NCBI GenBank assembly: GCA_002381645.1
Contig: DFXE01000012.1
Span: forward strand, 124,001 to 188,000
From: Bacteroidales bacterium UBA4116
Lineage (GTDB): Bacteria > Bacteroidota > Bacteroidia > Bacteroidales > Tannerellaceae
Length of the DNA: 64,000 nt
Direction of reading: 5' to 3'
Below the pieces are notes generated by a model. It was not told the DNA's origin and made no database searches. It was given only the letters and a program-made list of their open reading frames with translations. This document shows, piece after piece, positions 1 through 9,289 of this stretch. A program made the position numbers and the translations under genes. Each line of letters starts with the position of its first letter. The first letter of the stretch is position 1.

Positions 1-686
1 AACAAGTTTGCTATTGTTTTCGGTGTTGAAACTCTAAGCGAGCTTAACTGAATATTGGGCGCCATAGATTCATCGGCAACTACCACTACTGTAAGCTGGC
101 TCAGTGCATGACGGAATTGCCCGAGATCGACTTGTCTTGAATCTTTATTAAAAGGTATAGCAGCCGAATTATTTGAAGCATATAATACATCTTGCATGTT
201 TTCGATTAACTGCATTAATAATGTAGTACGATCACTGCTTAAGTAAAGATTCCCTGTATTTTCTGTCCTCGGACTATATGCCATAAAAACAAGCTGACTG
301 TTGTCGAATGGCCAGTACTTGATTTCATCCCATGAAAAGTTATAGACACCGTTTGCAACAGATGTAGCGGTTGCAGCCGCATTATTGATATCTGGATAGG
401 TATTCCAGTAATCAGCCTCTGTATTGTTATATCTTGCTGCGATCACTCCTATACTTCCATTGTTAGGAAAACCTTCAGCCGCTTTTGTTGGAAATAAACT
501 TGTTTCCGCCGTCGAAGACAAGTAGATGGAACCGATTAATTCTTCCGGTTCTTCTGGTTCGCCAGACTCTCCCGGTTTTTCAACGTCCGGTTTATTATTA
601 CCATTATTGATATCGTCGTCCCCGCCACAAGCATTTAAAGCGAGAGCAAAGCAAAAAATTATTATATATAAATATATTTTATTCAT
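1..686 (-). CDS. Fimbrillin-like (Mfa/FimA-type) lipoprotein, cut by window edge
   Basis: The frame is open from an ATG at 686 to the window start, so the C-terminus is missing. The first residues form a lipoprotein signal ending in a lipobox (LNAC) followed by GGDDD, so the mature protein should be lipid-anchored and exported. An acidic, proline-rich linker (KPGESGEPEEPEE) follows, then a beta-rich region with the Y-P spacing and the RHALSQLTV segment typical of the Bacteroidetes fimbrillin-like (Mfa_like) fold. It lies 11 bp downstream of the giant fimbrillin-like gene on the same strand and is probably the third gene of that operon. It may be a minor or tip pilin; a plain surface lipoprotein is the alternative. 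Confidence 0.75.
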   Translation of the reverse strand, partial: MNKIYLYIIIFCFALALNACGGDDDINNGNNKPDVEKPGESGEPEEPEELIGSIYLSSTAETSLFPTKAAEGFPNNGSIGVIAARYNNTEADYWNTYPDINNAAATATSVANGVYNFSWDEIKYWPFDNSQLVFMAYSPRTENTGNLYLSSDRTTLLMQLIENMQDVLYASNNSAAIPFNKDSRQVDLGQFRHALSQLTVVVVADESMAPNIQLSSLRVSTPKTIANL

Positions 687-697
687 TTTGCTCGTTT

Positions 698-3600
698 TTA
701 TTCGATTATTACACTACCCGAATTACCGGTTTGCCAGTTTTCCAATGTAGATGAAAGTTCAATTTCAGTCTTTCTTAAAGTGACTGTGATAACATTTTCC
801 CTTCCAGGTACAAAAGTTAAGTTCTGTTGTATAGTACCGGTAAAAGGAGTGTTCGGATATCCTCTTAATGTGATCGTTACAATAGGCGTATTCTGTGCAA
901 TGGTCTGCGGCATTACAAGAGCGGAATATACTGATCCGTCGGTATCTGTACGTGGTGTTACGGTAGTTCTGGATGATCCTGCCGTTACGGCTGCCGTATT
1001 TAATGAAGCTGATCCCTGTATTGCAACATTATTTATTTGTACAATTGCACCTGATAATTCTGCCGGGGTAAACTCCTGGCTGACTAACTCTATCCTCACT
1101 TTACTAAGTACATGTCTGAATACGAAATTGACGTAACTCGGAGAGTTGAGTAACTGACGATTCATCATCAGGTCATAATCGTCGTAACCTCCGCTTTGAT
1201 CTTCCGGTAAATCCCAGGCAAAGGATGTTATTGTTCCCGTAATGTTAGGAATTAATGCTTGTGCAGGGTAATATACACCCGTCAGATTAAGGGGTTGCAG
1301 TTGTTGGTCATCCCAGTATAATTGGTCTCCTTGCCAGGTGTATCCGGTAGTTCCGGGTAAATAGCTGTATGTCAACGACTGGAAATCCGCTCCCAATTTG
1401 TAAACATGGATGGTTCTGTTGCGGAAGAAATCGGCTGTATTGTCTAAAGTTCCGCCAACGGTTATTGCAGTTGGAACCATATTAATTGTTTCACCGGCCT
1501 GCCATGTTATTGCATTTGCACTGATGGTAAGTTCGGTTTTAGACATGTCAATCTGTAAGACGGTAGATATACCCGCCCTGTATTCTATAGGTGCTGTATG
1601 AGTAACATTGTAATCACGACCTGTAGCCGGATTTGTAAGTGTTACTACGGTTGTACCGGTAGCTATCGTTTGTGGCTGTATGATTGCTATAGCACTGTTC
1701 CCGCTTGAACCCACATTTTTTTCTACGATAACGTTCCCCGTAGAAGTACCCGGAGTAAATATACCGTTTATTACCGTGGCACCTGTGGCATAATTAGGGA
1801 GTGTAATGTTCATTGCAGCCAGCTCTGCTGTGCTGAAAGTACCGTCTGTTGAAATCAATTGAACCACTACCTGGGATGCGGGATGAGTTAACTCGAAGCT
1901 AACTCCGTTACTTGCGGTTCCTTGTACAGGAGCAGCAACCAGATAATCATCCAATTGCGTTTCATTATATCTGGGTGTTCGTAAAATAGACGCATAAAAA
2001 GTAAGCGGGCTCGGCAGATCGTCCCAGAATACAATAGGTTCTGCACTCCAGGTATTGGCTCCGGCGTGATAGGTAAAAGTGGAGAGTAGGGGACGTTCCG
2101 AAGATATACTTGTATATACATTCATCTCTTCATTATCTAATACACCTTCAGCTCCTTCTACTGCCACACCTAATTCATTGGCGTTTAATCCGATTGTTTC
2201 CGTTGTCCAATCTACTACTTTTGCGCTTACGGAAACAGCTTCCTCATTGAATGTAACAATTAATGTATATGCTACTCCGGGTTCGAATGTAAATCCATTG
2301 CTTCCGGCATGAGCCGTATAATCCCTGTTATTGATCGTAATGCGTATAATAGGATCTCCTGCAGCAATGTTTTGTGGCTGGAAAAGTACAATCCCGTTCA
2401 CGGGATCAGTTCTGTCTACAATTATATTTCCCCTTTGTGTTCCTTCAACAAAAGCTCCGTTTTGTTCCTCTCCTCCCATAAGATAATTTGGAAGTGTTAT
2501 AGTTGCTGACTCAAGTTGTTGAGGCGTAAATGTATTAGAAAATAACCCCACAATTGCTTTGGAGGCGTTATGTCTTAATACGAAATCTGCTCCTGAATTC
2601 TGTGGCACATTTATAACGGATGAGGTAAGAATGTCCGGTAACTGTGTGGGATTCAAAGCCGGTGCAGTTATCATTGATGCCCTCATCTGGGCAGGATCTG
2701 CATCTATATCTTCCCAATATACTTCAGGATTAGCCGACCAGTCACCGTTTCCGTTATAAGTAAACCGACTTAATAAGGAATAAGAAGAATTTTCATTTAA
2801 ATAGACATTTAGTATATCTCCAGGATTTACCCCTTCTGTTGCTCCCGGCGAAGTGGTAACGACCAGTGCTTCGTAATAGGAAGGTAATCCCGGGGTCCAG
2901 TCAATGATCCTTGCGCTTATACTCACTTCATTCTCACTTAGATTTATAACCAAACGATGGGCTACTCCAGGTTCAAATATATATCCGGATGCGTCGGTGT
3001 ATGCCGTATAATCCCTGCCGTTTATATTCACGATCACAATTGCTGCTTCGGGTGATATCGGTTGGGGTTGAAAAATAGCAACTCCTCTTGCTGGATCAGT
3101 TCTGTCGACGAGTATGTTTGTGCGTTCTGAACCGGGTATGAAAACGGCTCTTTCTTCCCTGGCGCCTGTAAGATAACCGGGTAATGTAATAGTCGCACCG
3201 TCTAATTCTTCCTGTGTAAATGTGGTGGAACGTAGTTCAACTTCTACTTTTGATGCGGCATGCCTGAGTTCAATATTCGCACCCGTATTTTTAGGTACGC
3301 TGATTATATCCGAAATAAGAATATCGGGTAACTGTGTTGGATTCAAAGCTGGTGCAGCGGTCATAGATGCCCGTATTTCTGCCGGGTTATATGGAATATC
3401 TTCCCAATAATGCGGGACGGGTGATGTCCATCTTCCAGTTGCGTTGTAAGTAAATGAGTCCAGGAGGTTATAAACCGTACCATTATTCAAATAAACAGCT
3501 ATCTGATCACCCGGTCTTACGCCACTACTTTCTCCTGCGGGATTACTAATACCGAAAATGTCGTAATAAGTTGACGCTCCCTCAATCCAGTCCTGAATAT

Positions 3601-4441
3601 CTACTCTGATTGATATGGAATTTGCATCCAGTGTAATATAGAATGTATATTTGTATCCACTTTGTAGATTTAAGGTGTCACTCATGTTCGCTACAAAGGT
3701 ATCACCCTGTGGTGAACTGAACTCAAAGCTAACACCTTGACCCGCCGGCCGGGGTAAAACAATACCAAATCTTTCTGTAGCATTATTTCTCACTGGGATA
3801 GTTATATCCTGGATACTATTGTCATTAACGGTAAGTGTTTCGTTAATAAGATCATAGATGCCGGTGGTCTTCATCCCTTTTATTTTTACACCAAGTGTAT
3901 TCATCGGCAGATATTCTTCGCCTTCTCCGGCACGAAGTTTAAAGATCATTTTTGATAAACGATGGTGAAAACGAAGGTGTACGTTTCTGTCTGCTTTTGA
4001 AAAACCGGAGATATGCTCTGCAGACATCAGGTCGATTTCTGTTGGTGTCTGCTGGTCTGATACGTTTACCGGAATAAGCATTTCGGGAGTGAGTCCGGAT
4101 ACGTATGGGTAATAGGCGCGAAAAGTTACATTCCGGCCATCCTGTGGAAAATAAATAGTCCTTTCACCGGCAATAAATTCGCCGGATGAAGATGGAGTAT
4201 AATAGTGATAATTATAAACATCATTGATAATATCTGTTCCGTTATGAACAAGCATGGCAAGCCCGATAGCGTCATTTTCATCCCATTGTGCGTCGTGCGC
4301 CCGCGTAGGAACAGAAATAGCGCCCGTGATCTTCGGTTCTATACCGGATCCTGATTTGCGCTCATCAGTATCATCACTACATGATGAAGCTATTGCGGAA
4401 ATGATCACGCAAAAGATTAGTACGGTGTTTTTGAAATTCAT
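698..4441 (-). CDS. Giant multi-domain fimbrillin-like lipoprotein
   Basis: This encodes 1247 residues. The ATG at 4441 is chosen because it is followed at once by a lipoprotein signal (lipobox ASSC) and preceded by an A-rich Bacteroidetes-type leader. The longer frame to 4513 would overlap the upstream gene. After an N-terminal fimbrillin-like region (about residues 40-300) come four further copies of a roughly 230-residue beta domain. Each has the order GD-x-NVY, tFTYn, W-D/ED, a RH/TH-x-aSK/Q strand, an ITLPnY strand, FQPQ/IQPQ and a closing W-x-x-G/T. Repeats 2 and 3 are most alike, sharing PALNPTQLPDIL. The likely role is a surface pilin-like or adhesin subunit. Its length is several times that of a normal fimbrillin. 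Confidence 0.8.
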   Translation of the reverse strand: MNFKNTVLIFCVIISAIASSCSDDTDERKSGSGIEPKITGAISVPTRAHDAQWDENDAIGLAMLVHNGTDIINDVYNYHYYTPSSSGEFIAGERTIYFPQDGRNVTFRAYYPYVSGLTPEMLIPVNVSDQQTPTEIDLMSAEHISGFSKADRNVHLRFHHRLSKMIFKLRAGEGEEYLPMNTLGVKIKGMKTTGIYDLINETLTVNDNSIQDITIPVRNNATERFGIVLPRPAGQGVSFEFSSPQGDTFVANMSDTLNLQSGYKYTFYITLDANSISIRVDIQDWIEGASTYYDIFGISNPAGESSGVRPGDQIAVYLNNGTVYNLLDSFTYNATGRWTSPVPHYWEDIPYNPAEIRASMTAAPALNPTQLPDILISDIISVPKNTGANIELRHAASKVEVELRSTTFTQEELDGATITLPGYLTGAREERAVFIPGSERTNILVDRTDPARGVAIFQPQPISPEAAIVIVNINGRDYTAYTDASGYIFEPGVAHRLVINLSENEVSISARIIDWTPGLPSYYEALVVTTSPGATEGVNPGDILNVYLNENSSYSLLSRFTYNGNGDWSANPEVYWEDIDADPAQMRASMITAPALNPTQLPDILTSSVINVPQNSGADFVLRHNASKAIVGLFSNTFTPQQLESATITLPNYLMGGEEQNGAFVEGTQRGNIIVDRTDPVNGIVLFQPQNIAAGDPIIRITINNRDYTAHAGSNGFTFEPGVAYTLIVTFNEEAVSVSAKVVDWTTETIGLNANELGVAVEGAEGVLDNEEMNVYTSISSERPLLSTFTYHAGANTWSAEPIVFWDDLPSPLTFYASILRTPRYNETQLDDYLVAAPVQGTASNGVSFELTHPASQVVVQLISTDGTFSTAELAAMNITLPNYATGATVINGIFTPGTSTGNVIVEKNVGSSGNSAIAIIQPQTIATGTTVVTLTNPATGRDYNVTHTAPIEYRAGISTVLQIDMSKTELTISANAITWQAGETINMVPTAITVGGTLDNTADFFRNRTIHVYKLGADFQSLTYSYLPGTTGYTWQGDQLYWDDQQLQPLNLTGVYYPAQALIPNITGTITSFAWDLPEDQSGGYDDYDLMMNRQLLNSPSYVNFVFRHVLSKVRIELVSQEFTPAELSGAIVQINNVAIQGSASLNTAAVTAGSSRTTVTPRTDTDGSVYSALVMPQTIAQNTPIVTITLRGYPNTPFTGTIQQNLTFVPGRENVITVTLRKTEIELSSTLENWQTGNSGSVIIE
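2559..3450 (-). repeat. Near-identical DNA shared by fimbrillin repeats 2 and 3
   Basis: Stretches around 2640-2670 and 3330-3360 are nearly identical (for example ATTCAAAGC in both), offset by exactly 690 bp or 230 codons. The match runs more weakly across the rest of the two domains. The other repeats have diverged further. This points to a more recent in-frame duplication of one domain and gives a substrate for recombination that could change domain number. Confidence 0.7.
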
Positions 4442-4466
4442 ATATTTTCTTTTTAATGTTAAATCT

Positions 4467-5351
4467 TTATCTTGCTGTAATCCATGATTCAGCGCCTGCA
4501 TACCAGTCAACAATCTCCAGTTCGAGATTAATGCCCAGATTTAGTGTGATTATGATATACCAGGGCTCATGTATGTCTTTTGTGTGAAATTCGAGTAAAT
4601 CGCTGGTAACATCTATTGATATCTCTGTTGTGTCATTTGTAGCCAGCGAAACTCTCAAGTCTAAGACCTGATTAGCATCTCCGTCTACACCGATCAACCT
4701 GTTTCTTCCGTAATACCATTCGTCTCTATCTCTCAGTAAATTAGGGCTGAAATTGTAACGAATATTTCCGTTGCTTAATGCAGGCGGACGATTCCTGTTG
4801 TCAGTAGGTGGGAATCCATTTGTGATATCCCGGCTCAGGGTAATTCCGCTGAGAATACCTTCTAATCCGTCAACTATTGACATTCCGTCACCTGTAAAAT
4901 CAACTTCTACGATCAATTCACGGGTTTGCTGGTGAACCGGAACTGGTATAATTAATGAATCAGTAGTTAAAATAACTTCCGTAGTTGTTGCACCGCCACT
5001 TAATGAGTCTGGTTGAAGGGCAAATCCATCTGTATCCGTTGCCACAGAGATAGTTCTTCCGTTAACGGTTATATTATTGGCCGTTTCCCAGGCGGAAATA
5101 GTGTAGGTACCTGGGTAAAGTTCGACTTGTTTACCATATCGGTTAGTGGTGGTTTCAATTGTTTCGCCATTAGTAGGTGTAATGGTTAAATTTAATGTTT
5201 CATTTTCATCTTTAGGCTGAGTATCTAACCATTGTAATTCAATCCTTATCTTCTCCATTAAGTCCGGACACTCTATTTCTCCATCTTTAATGCATGAGGA
5301 TAGCAGTAGTATTATTACTATCGGCCATCCTAAAAAAATGTATTTATCCAT
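4467..5351 (-). CDS. FimB/Mfa2-like fimbrial anchor lipoprotein
   Basis: This encodes 294 residues with a short signal and lipobox (LSSC), then the C-x6-C spacing (CIKDGEIEC) just after the lipidation site that is typical of Mfa2/FimB or DUF5119-type proteins. The body is all beta, and the C-terminus ends in the VDWYAGAE pattern common to fimbrillin-family proteins. It is the first gene of the minus-strand operon, 25 bp before the giant fimbrillin-like gene. In characterised Mfa/Fim systems the FimB/Mfa2 protein anchors the fibre and limits its length. That role here is an inference from position and fold, and DUF5119 membership is the alternative. Confidence 0.65.
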   Translation of the reverse strand: MDKYIFLGWPIVIILLLSSCIKDGEIECPDLMEKIRIELQWLDTQPKDENETLNLTITPTNGETIETTTNRYGKQVELYPGTYTISAWETANNITVNGRTISVATDTDGFALQPDSLSGGATTTEVILTTDSLIIPVPVHQQTRELIVEVDFTGDGMSIVDGLEGILSGITLSRDITNGFPPTDNRNRPPALSNGNIRYNFSPNLLRDRDEWYYGRNRLIGVDGDANQVLDLRVSLATNDTTEISIDVTSDLLEFHTKDIHEPWYIIITLNLGINLELEIVDWYAGAESWITAR

Positions 5352-5707
5352 AAATGAATTTTGTTAGTATGATCGGGTCAACGAAAACCAATCACAATCG
5401 TTTTTTAATATTTTGCTATAACAGGGATTTTTTAAAGAATGTTTAAACTTAAAAAGTTAAAATGAGTTTGGTCAACGTATGGAAATGTCTAAATTTCAGT
5501 ATTCAAGGTTGAGATAGGCATCTTATAAGCAATTGTAATTGAAATCACTTTGACATTGCCAAAATATTGTTTTTACTTATTCTTCGAATAAAACTATCAG
5601 AACTAATAATGTAACATTATATGCTAAATTAGCTAAGTGTCAAATTTTCAATGTTTTTTATACAAGTTATTAAATTATGTTTTAACTTTGTAAAAGTAAA
5701 AAAGGAC
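5352..5707. other. Divergent intergenic region, fimbrial operon and radical SAM gene
   Basis: This is an AT-rich gap of 356 bases between two divergent genes. It should hold both promoters. Only the rightward -7 box (TAACTTTG, 5683-5690) is clear. On the minus strand I see no good TAnnTTTG box for the fimbrial operon, so that promoter may need an activator. A GTTTAAAC palindrome lies at 5441-5448. Confidence 0.5.
5683..5690 (+). promoter_or_regulatory. -7 promoter box (TAACTTTG)
   Basis: Matches the Bacteroidetes -7 consensus TAnnTTTG and lies 17 bp before the ATG at 5708. This makes the longer frame beginning at 5651 unlikely to be translated. The -33 element is poor. Confidence 0.55.
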
Positions 5708-6580
5708 ATGATACGTTATATAGAAGCGAAGAGCATTCTTTCGAGATTGCGCTGTGTTGATCCATATTTTGGAATAACCTATAATATGAATTTATACCGC
5801 GGATGCCAGCATGGATGCATTTATTGCGATACAAGAAGTGAATGCTATGGTATAGGTGATATTTCGAAATTGTCGGTGAAGAAGAACGCATTGCAATTAC
5901 TTGTGAAAGAACTCGCCTGTAAACAAAAGAAAAAAGCAACCGTCGGTACAGGATCGATGAATGATCCTTATATGCCTGTCGAGAAAGAATTAGGTATAGT
6001 TAGAAATGCTTTGAAAATCCTTTCAGATGCACGTTTTCCCGTACATATTATTACAAAAAGTGATCTTGTAACACGGGATATTGATATATTATGTGAAATT
6101 TCAAAGATTTATGCCGCAGTGAGTATCACCATAACAACAGTAGATGATATCCTTGCTAAGAAAATTGAACCTAATGCTTCATCTCCTGTTTCCCGTTTCA
6201 AGGCCATTGAATTGCTCGCTTCAAAAGGTATATATACAGGTGTAACGTTAATGCCGGTATTACCTTATATTAATGATACAGAGCAAAATATTCAATTGAT
6301 AATTGAAAGATCTAAAGATGCTGGTGCTTCCTATATTTTACCAATGTTTGGAATGACGATGCGTAAAGGATCAAGAGAATACTTTTATCATGCATTAGAT
6401 CTGTTATTTCCCGGTAAAAAAGAATTATACATTTCCAACTATGGCGACCGGTATGAGTGTATGAGTCCGAATTATTCTGTCTTGAATAGTTTGTATGAAA
6501 AGCTTATTGCCACGTCAGGCATTAGTTCCCGTATAAGCTTTTATCAACCGCCTATGAATAAACAATTATCGTTTTACTAA
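5708..6580 (+). CDS. SPL-family radical SAM protein
   Basis: This encodes 290 residues. The N-terminal region holds the cluster motif C-x3-C-x2-C (RGCQHGCIYCD) of radical SAM enzymes, preceded by the NMNLYRGC context typical of the spore photoproduct lyase-like (Rv2578c-type) family. The stretch GSMNDPYMPVEKE, also seen in that family, follows near residue 100. Such proteins are cytosolic [4Fe-4S]/SAM enzymes, but most non-sporeformer members have no proven substrate. The ATG at 5708 follows AAAAGG and lies just after a -7 box. The AraC-like sensor gene begins 11 bp after its stop, suggesting co-transcription. Confidence 0.8.
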   Translation: MIRYIEAKSILSRLRCVDPYFGITYNMNLYRGCQHGCIYCDTRSECYGIGDISKLSVKKNALQLLVKELACKQKKKATVGTGSMNDPYMPVEKELGIVRNALKILSDARFPVHIITKSDLVTRDIDILCEISKIYAAVSITITTVDDILAKKIEPNASSPVSRFKAIELLASKGIYTGVTLMPVLPYINDTEQNIQLIIERSKDAGASYILPMFGMTMRKGSREYFYHALDLLFPGKKELYISNYGDRYECMSPNYSVLNSLYEKLIATSGISSRISFYQPPMNKQLSFY

Positions 6581-6590
6581 TATTATTATT

Positions 6591-7208
6591 ATGATATCCC
6601 TAAACATTTATTCTCCCCCAAATGTTTTATACATAAAAGATAACAGGAAAAGGATAGGATTTATGTATAATCAGTCATTCATCTGTACGGATCCCCCCCA
6701 GACAGATTCCTTTATTTCTAATACCTCTGTATTCAGGTATTATGAATTAGATGATAATTGTCTTTTTAAAACGGATGATAAGGAATATGTTTATTTATTT
6801 TATCTGTTGGAAGGGGAAATTAAAATAAACGGAATAAATCATTCAAGAGAAGTTGTTAGGTCCGGAGAATTTTTCTTTATAACTAATTCGGATTTTATTT
6901 GCAGATCTACTAAACGTTCGGATTTTATCCTGTTCTCAATCAATAAATATCATTTTTGTAATAATAGGAATCATTATTATGAAATTTTGCCTGTCATTTC
7001 TGCTCAAAAAAAACAAAAATTGCCTTTCATGGCACCTCGCTTATTGTCTGCTTTTATGGAAAATATAAAATACTATTTAAAAAAAGGATTTAATAATCCT
7101 TCAATTCAGGAAGTTAAGAAGAGGGAATTGTTCTTTTTGTTAAATTCATTATATTCAAAGGTAAATACTGTAGATATTTGGATGTATGGATTCCTTTCAT
7201 TATCCTAA
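6591..7208 (+). CDS. AraC-type sensor domain without a DNA-binding domain
   Basis: This encodes 205 residues that look like the cupin-like N-terminal part of Bacteroidetes AraC regulators: YLFYLLEGEIKING, a GEFFFIT strand and a KKRELFFLLNSLYS helix, the segment that normally leads into the linker to the two helix-turn-helix motifs. Translation stops about 25 residues later, and the remaining 187 bases before the next gene cannot encode the missing ~100-residue HTH half in any frame. Either the gene is truncated or it works as a stand-alone ligand or partner-binding protein. Base composition is very AT-rich, like the neighbouring radical SAM gene. Confidence 0.55.
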   Translation: MISLNIYSPPNVLYIKDNRKRIGFMYNQSFICTDPPQTDSFISNTSVFRYYELDDNCLFKTDDKEYVYLFYLLEGEIKINGINHSREVVRSGEFFFITNSDFICRSTKRSDFILFSINKYHFCNNRNHYYEILPVISAQKKQKLPFMAPRLLSAFMENIKYYLKKGFNNPSIQEVKKRELFFLLNSLYSKVNTVDIWMYGFLSLS

Positions 7209-7293
7209 CATATAATTTTTTTTTAGATCTTAATATACTTTTCTAAGTAGATATTAGATCCTAACCAACGTATTTGTATTACATTTAAAAAAA

Positions 7294-7321
7294 GCGAAGA
7301 TCATCTTCTGAAACGCTTCGC
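7294..7321. other. Nested inverted repeats after AraC-like gene
   Basis: GCGAAG (7294-7299) pairs with CTTCGC (7316-7321), and inside it GAAGATCATCTTC (7296-7308) is a 13-base palindrome, so two exclusive hairpins are possible. A run of A precedes it and an AT-rich stretch follows. It may be a weak terminator for either strand. Confidence 0.35.
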
Positions 7322-7356
7322 GAATAATAATTTTAATTATTTAGCAATATATTGGT

Positions 7357-7364
7357 TACTTTTG
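7357..7364 (+). promoter_or_regulatory. -7 promoter box (TACTTTTG) of the ABC-F gene
   Basis: Exact TAnnTTTG match, 31 bp before the ATG at 7396. No convincing -33 TTTG is seen. Confidence 0.55.
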
Positions 7365-7395
7365 TACTCTTATTATTTTAATAAATAAAAAGTAC

Positions 7396-9276
7396 ATGGT
7401 ACAACTAACTATAACCGGTCTGACAAAGAGCTTTGGTGACTTATTGCTTTTCTCTGATATAACTTTTGGTATTGAACAGGGGCAAAAAATCGGTCTGATT
7501 GCCAAAAACGGGACGGGAAAAACTACATTGTTAAATATTATTGCAGGCAAAGAAGATTACGATAGCGGTTCCATCATTTTCCGGAATGACCTTAAACTTG
7601 GTTATCTTGAACAATCCCCCCAATACCCTGACGGACTTACTGTTTTGCAGGCTTGTTTCTACTCCCCGAATGAAACTGTAAGGTTAATTGCAGAATACGA
7701 GAAAGTCATAGCAAGTGGAGATCAATCTCGTCTGAATGATATTCTATTACAGATGGAAGATTTAAAAGCATGGGATTATGAACAGAAGGCTAAACAAATT
7801 CTTTCGCAATTAAAAATAACGGATTTTGATCAGAAAGTGGAAGAACTATCCGGCGGACAGTTAAAACGTGTCGCATTGGCAAATGTTTTGATAACAGAAC
7901 CTGAGTTAATTATCCTTGATGAACCTACAAACCATTTAGATCTGGAAATGACTGAATGGCTGGAAGGATACCTCAGCCGACAGAATATTAGTTTACTGAT
8001 GGTGACCCATGATCGTTATTTTCTTGACCGTGTTTGCAATGAAATCATGGAAATCGATCGTCAGCAAATCTTCCATTATAAAGGAAATTACAGTTATTAT
8101 CTGGAAAAACGGCAGGAAAGGATGGAAGCACAAAATGCCGAGGTTGAACGGGCTAATAACTTACTTCGTAAAGAACTTGATTGGATGCGTCGTCAACCCC
8201 AGGCGAGGGCAACCAAAGCGAAATATAGGATAGATGCTTTCTATGAACTGGAAAAAAAGGCAAAACAACAGCGAGATTCCGGAAATGTAAATCTTGAAGT
8301 GAAATCGGCTTATATCGGATCTAAAATTTTCGAAGCGCAACATGTAAGTAAGCGATATGGGGATATTAAAATCGTTGAAGATTTTAATTATACCTTTTCC
8401 CGATATGAGAAAATGGGGATTGTCGGAAATAACGGAACGGGAAAATCAACCTTTATAAAGATGCTGATAGGAGAAGTCAAACCGGATAGTGGAAAATTTG
8501 ATATTGGAGAAACCGTGAGGTTTGGATATTACAGTCAGGATGGACTGCAATTCGACGAACAGATGAAAGTAATAGATGTGGTTCAGGATATTGCTGAATT
8601 CGTAGATTTGGGAGACGGTAAAAAACTTGGCGTGTCACAATTTCTGAATTATTTTTTATTCACGCCCGAAAAACAGCATAATTATGTATTCAAACTGAGT
8701 GGTGGTGAAAAACGTCGACTTTATCTTTGTACTGTATTGATGCAAAGCCCTAATTTTCTTGTTTTGGATGAGCCTACCAATGATCTGGATATCGTTACAC
8801 TTAATATTTTGGAAGAATATCTACGGAACTTCAATGGCTGTGTGATCGTTGTATCTCATGACCGTTATTTTATGGATAAGGTAGTAGACCACTTACTTGT
8901 ATTCAGGGGAAATGCAGATCTGAAGGATTTTCCCGGTAATTATTCACAATATCGTGACTGGAAAGATATGCAGGATCTGTTAGAAAAGGAAGCTGAAACT
9001 GCGCGGCAAGAGAAGATGAATCCTGCTGTTACTGAACGTCCGAAACGGCAAGAGGCAGAAAAGAAAAAACTAACATTCAAAGAACGTAAAGAGTTTGAAA
9101 TGCTTGAAAAGGAAATTCCGGTTCTGGAAGCAGAAAAAAAAGAACTGGAAACAATAATGAGTAGCGGAGCATTAAGTAACAGTGAACTTATGGAAAAATC
9201 CGAACGTATTGCAAGAGTGATGGAAGAGATCGACGAAAAGACGATGCGTTGGCTTGAACTGAGCGAATGGGCTTAA
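7396..9276 (+). CDS. ABC-F family ATPase (Uup/Ettl-like)
   Basis: This encodes 626 residues with two ATP-binding cassettes and no membrane segments. Cassette 1 has Walker A KNGTGKTT (about residue 38), signature LSGGQLKRV and Walker B ILDEPTNHLDL. Cassette 2 has NNGTGKST (about residue 350), LSGGEKRRL and VLDEPTNDLDI. The charged interdomain linker (about 240-285) and a C-terminal coiled coil rich in E and K (about 560-620) are typical of ABC-F proteins, which act on ribosomes or, for Uup, in DNA-related processes. Resistance-type members exist, but nothing here marks it as one; a housekeeping role is more likely. An MFS gene follows 13 bp downstream. Confidence 0.92.
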   Translation: MVQLTITGLTKSFGDLLLFSDITFGIEQGQKIGLIAKNGTGKTTLLNIIAGKEDYDSGSIIFRNDLKLGYLEQSPQYPDGLTVLQACFYSPNETVRLIAEYEKVIASGDQSRLNDILLQMEDLKAWDYEQKAKQILSQLKITDFDQKVEELSGGQLKRVALANVLITEPELIILDEPTNHLDLEMTEWLEGYLSRQNISLLMVTHDRYFLDRVCNEIMEIDRQQIFHYKGNYSYYLEKRQERMEAQNAEVERANNLLRKELDWMRRQPQARATKAKYRIDAFYELEKKAKQQRDSGNVNLEVKSAYIGSKIFEAQHVSKRYGDIKIVEDFNYTFSRYEKMGIVGNNGTGKSTFIKMLIGEVKPDSGKFDIGETVRFGYYSQDGLQFDEQMKVIDVVQDIAEFVDLGDGKKLGVSQFLNYFLFTPEKQHNYVFKLSGGEKRRLYLCTVLMQSPNFLVLDEPTNDLDIVTLNILEEYLRNFNGCVIVVSHDRYFMDKVVDHLLVFRGNADLKDFPGNYSQYRDWKDMQDLLEKEAETARQEKMNPAVTERPKRQEAEKKKLTFKERKEFEMLEKEIPVLEAEKKELETIMSSGALSNSELMEKSERIARVMEEIDEKTMRWLELSEWA

Positions 9277-9289
9277 TTCTGTGGTTTTT

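Noticed and set aside
7396..9276. Antibiotic-resistance ABC-F protein
   Set aside because: Motifs show only the general family; linker and context suggest a housekeeping member.
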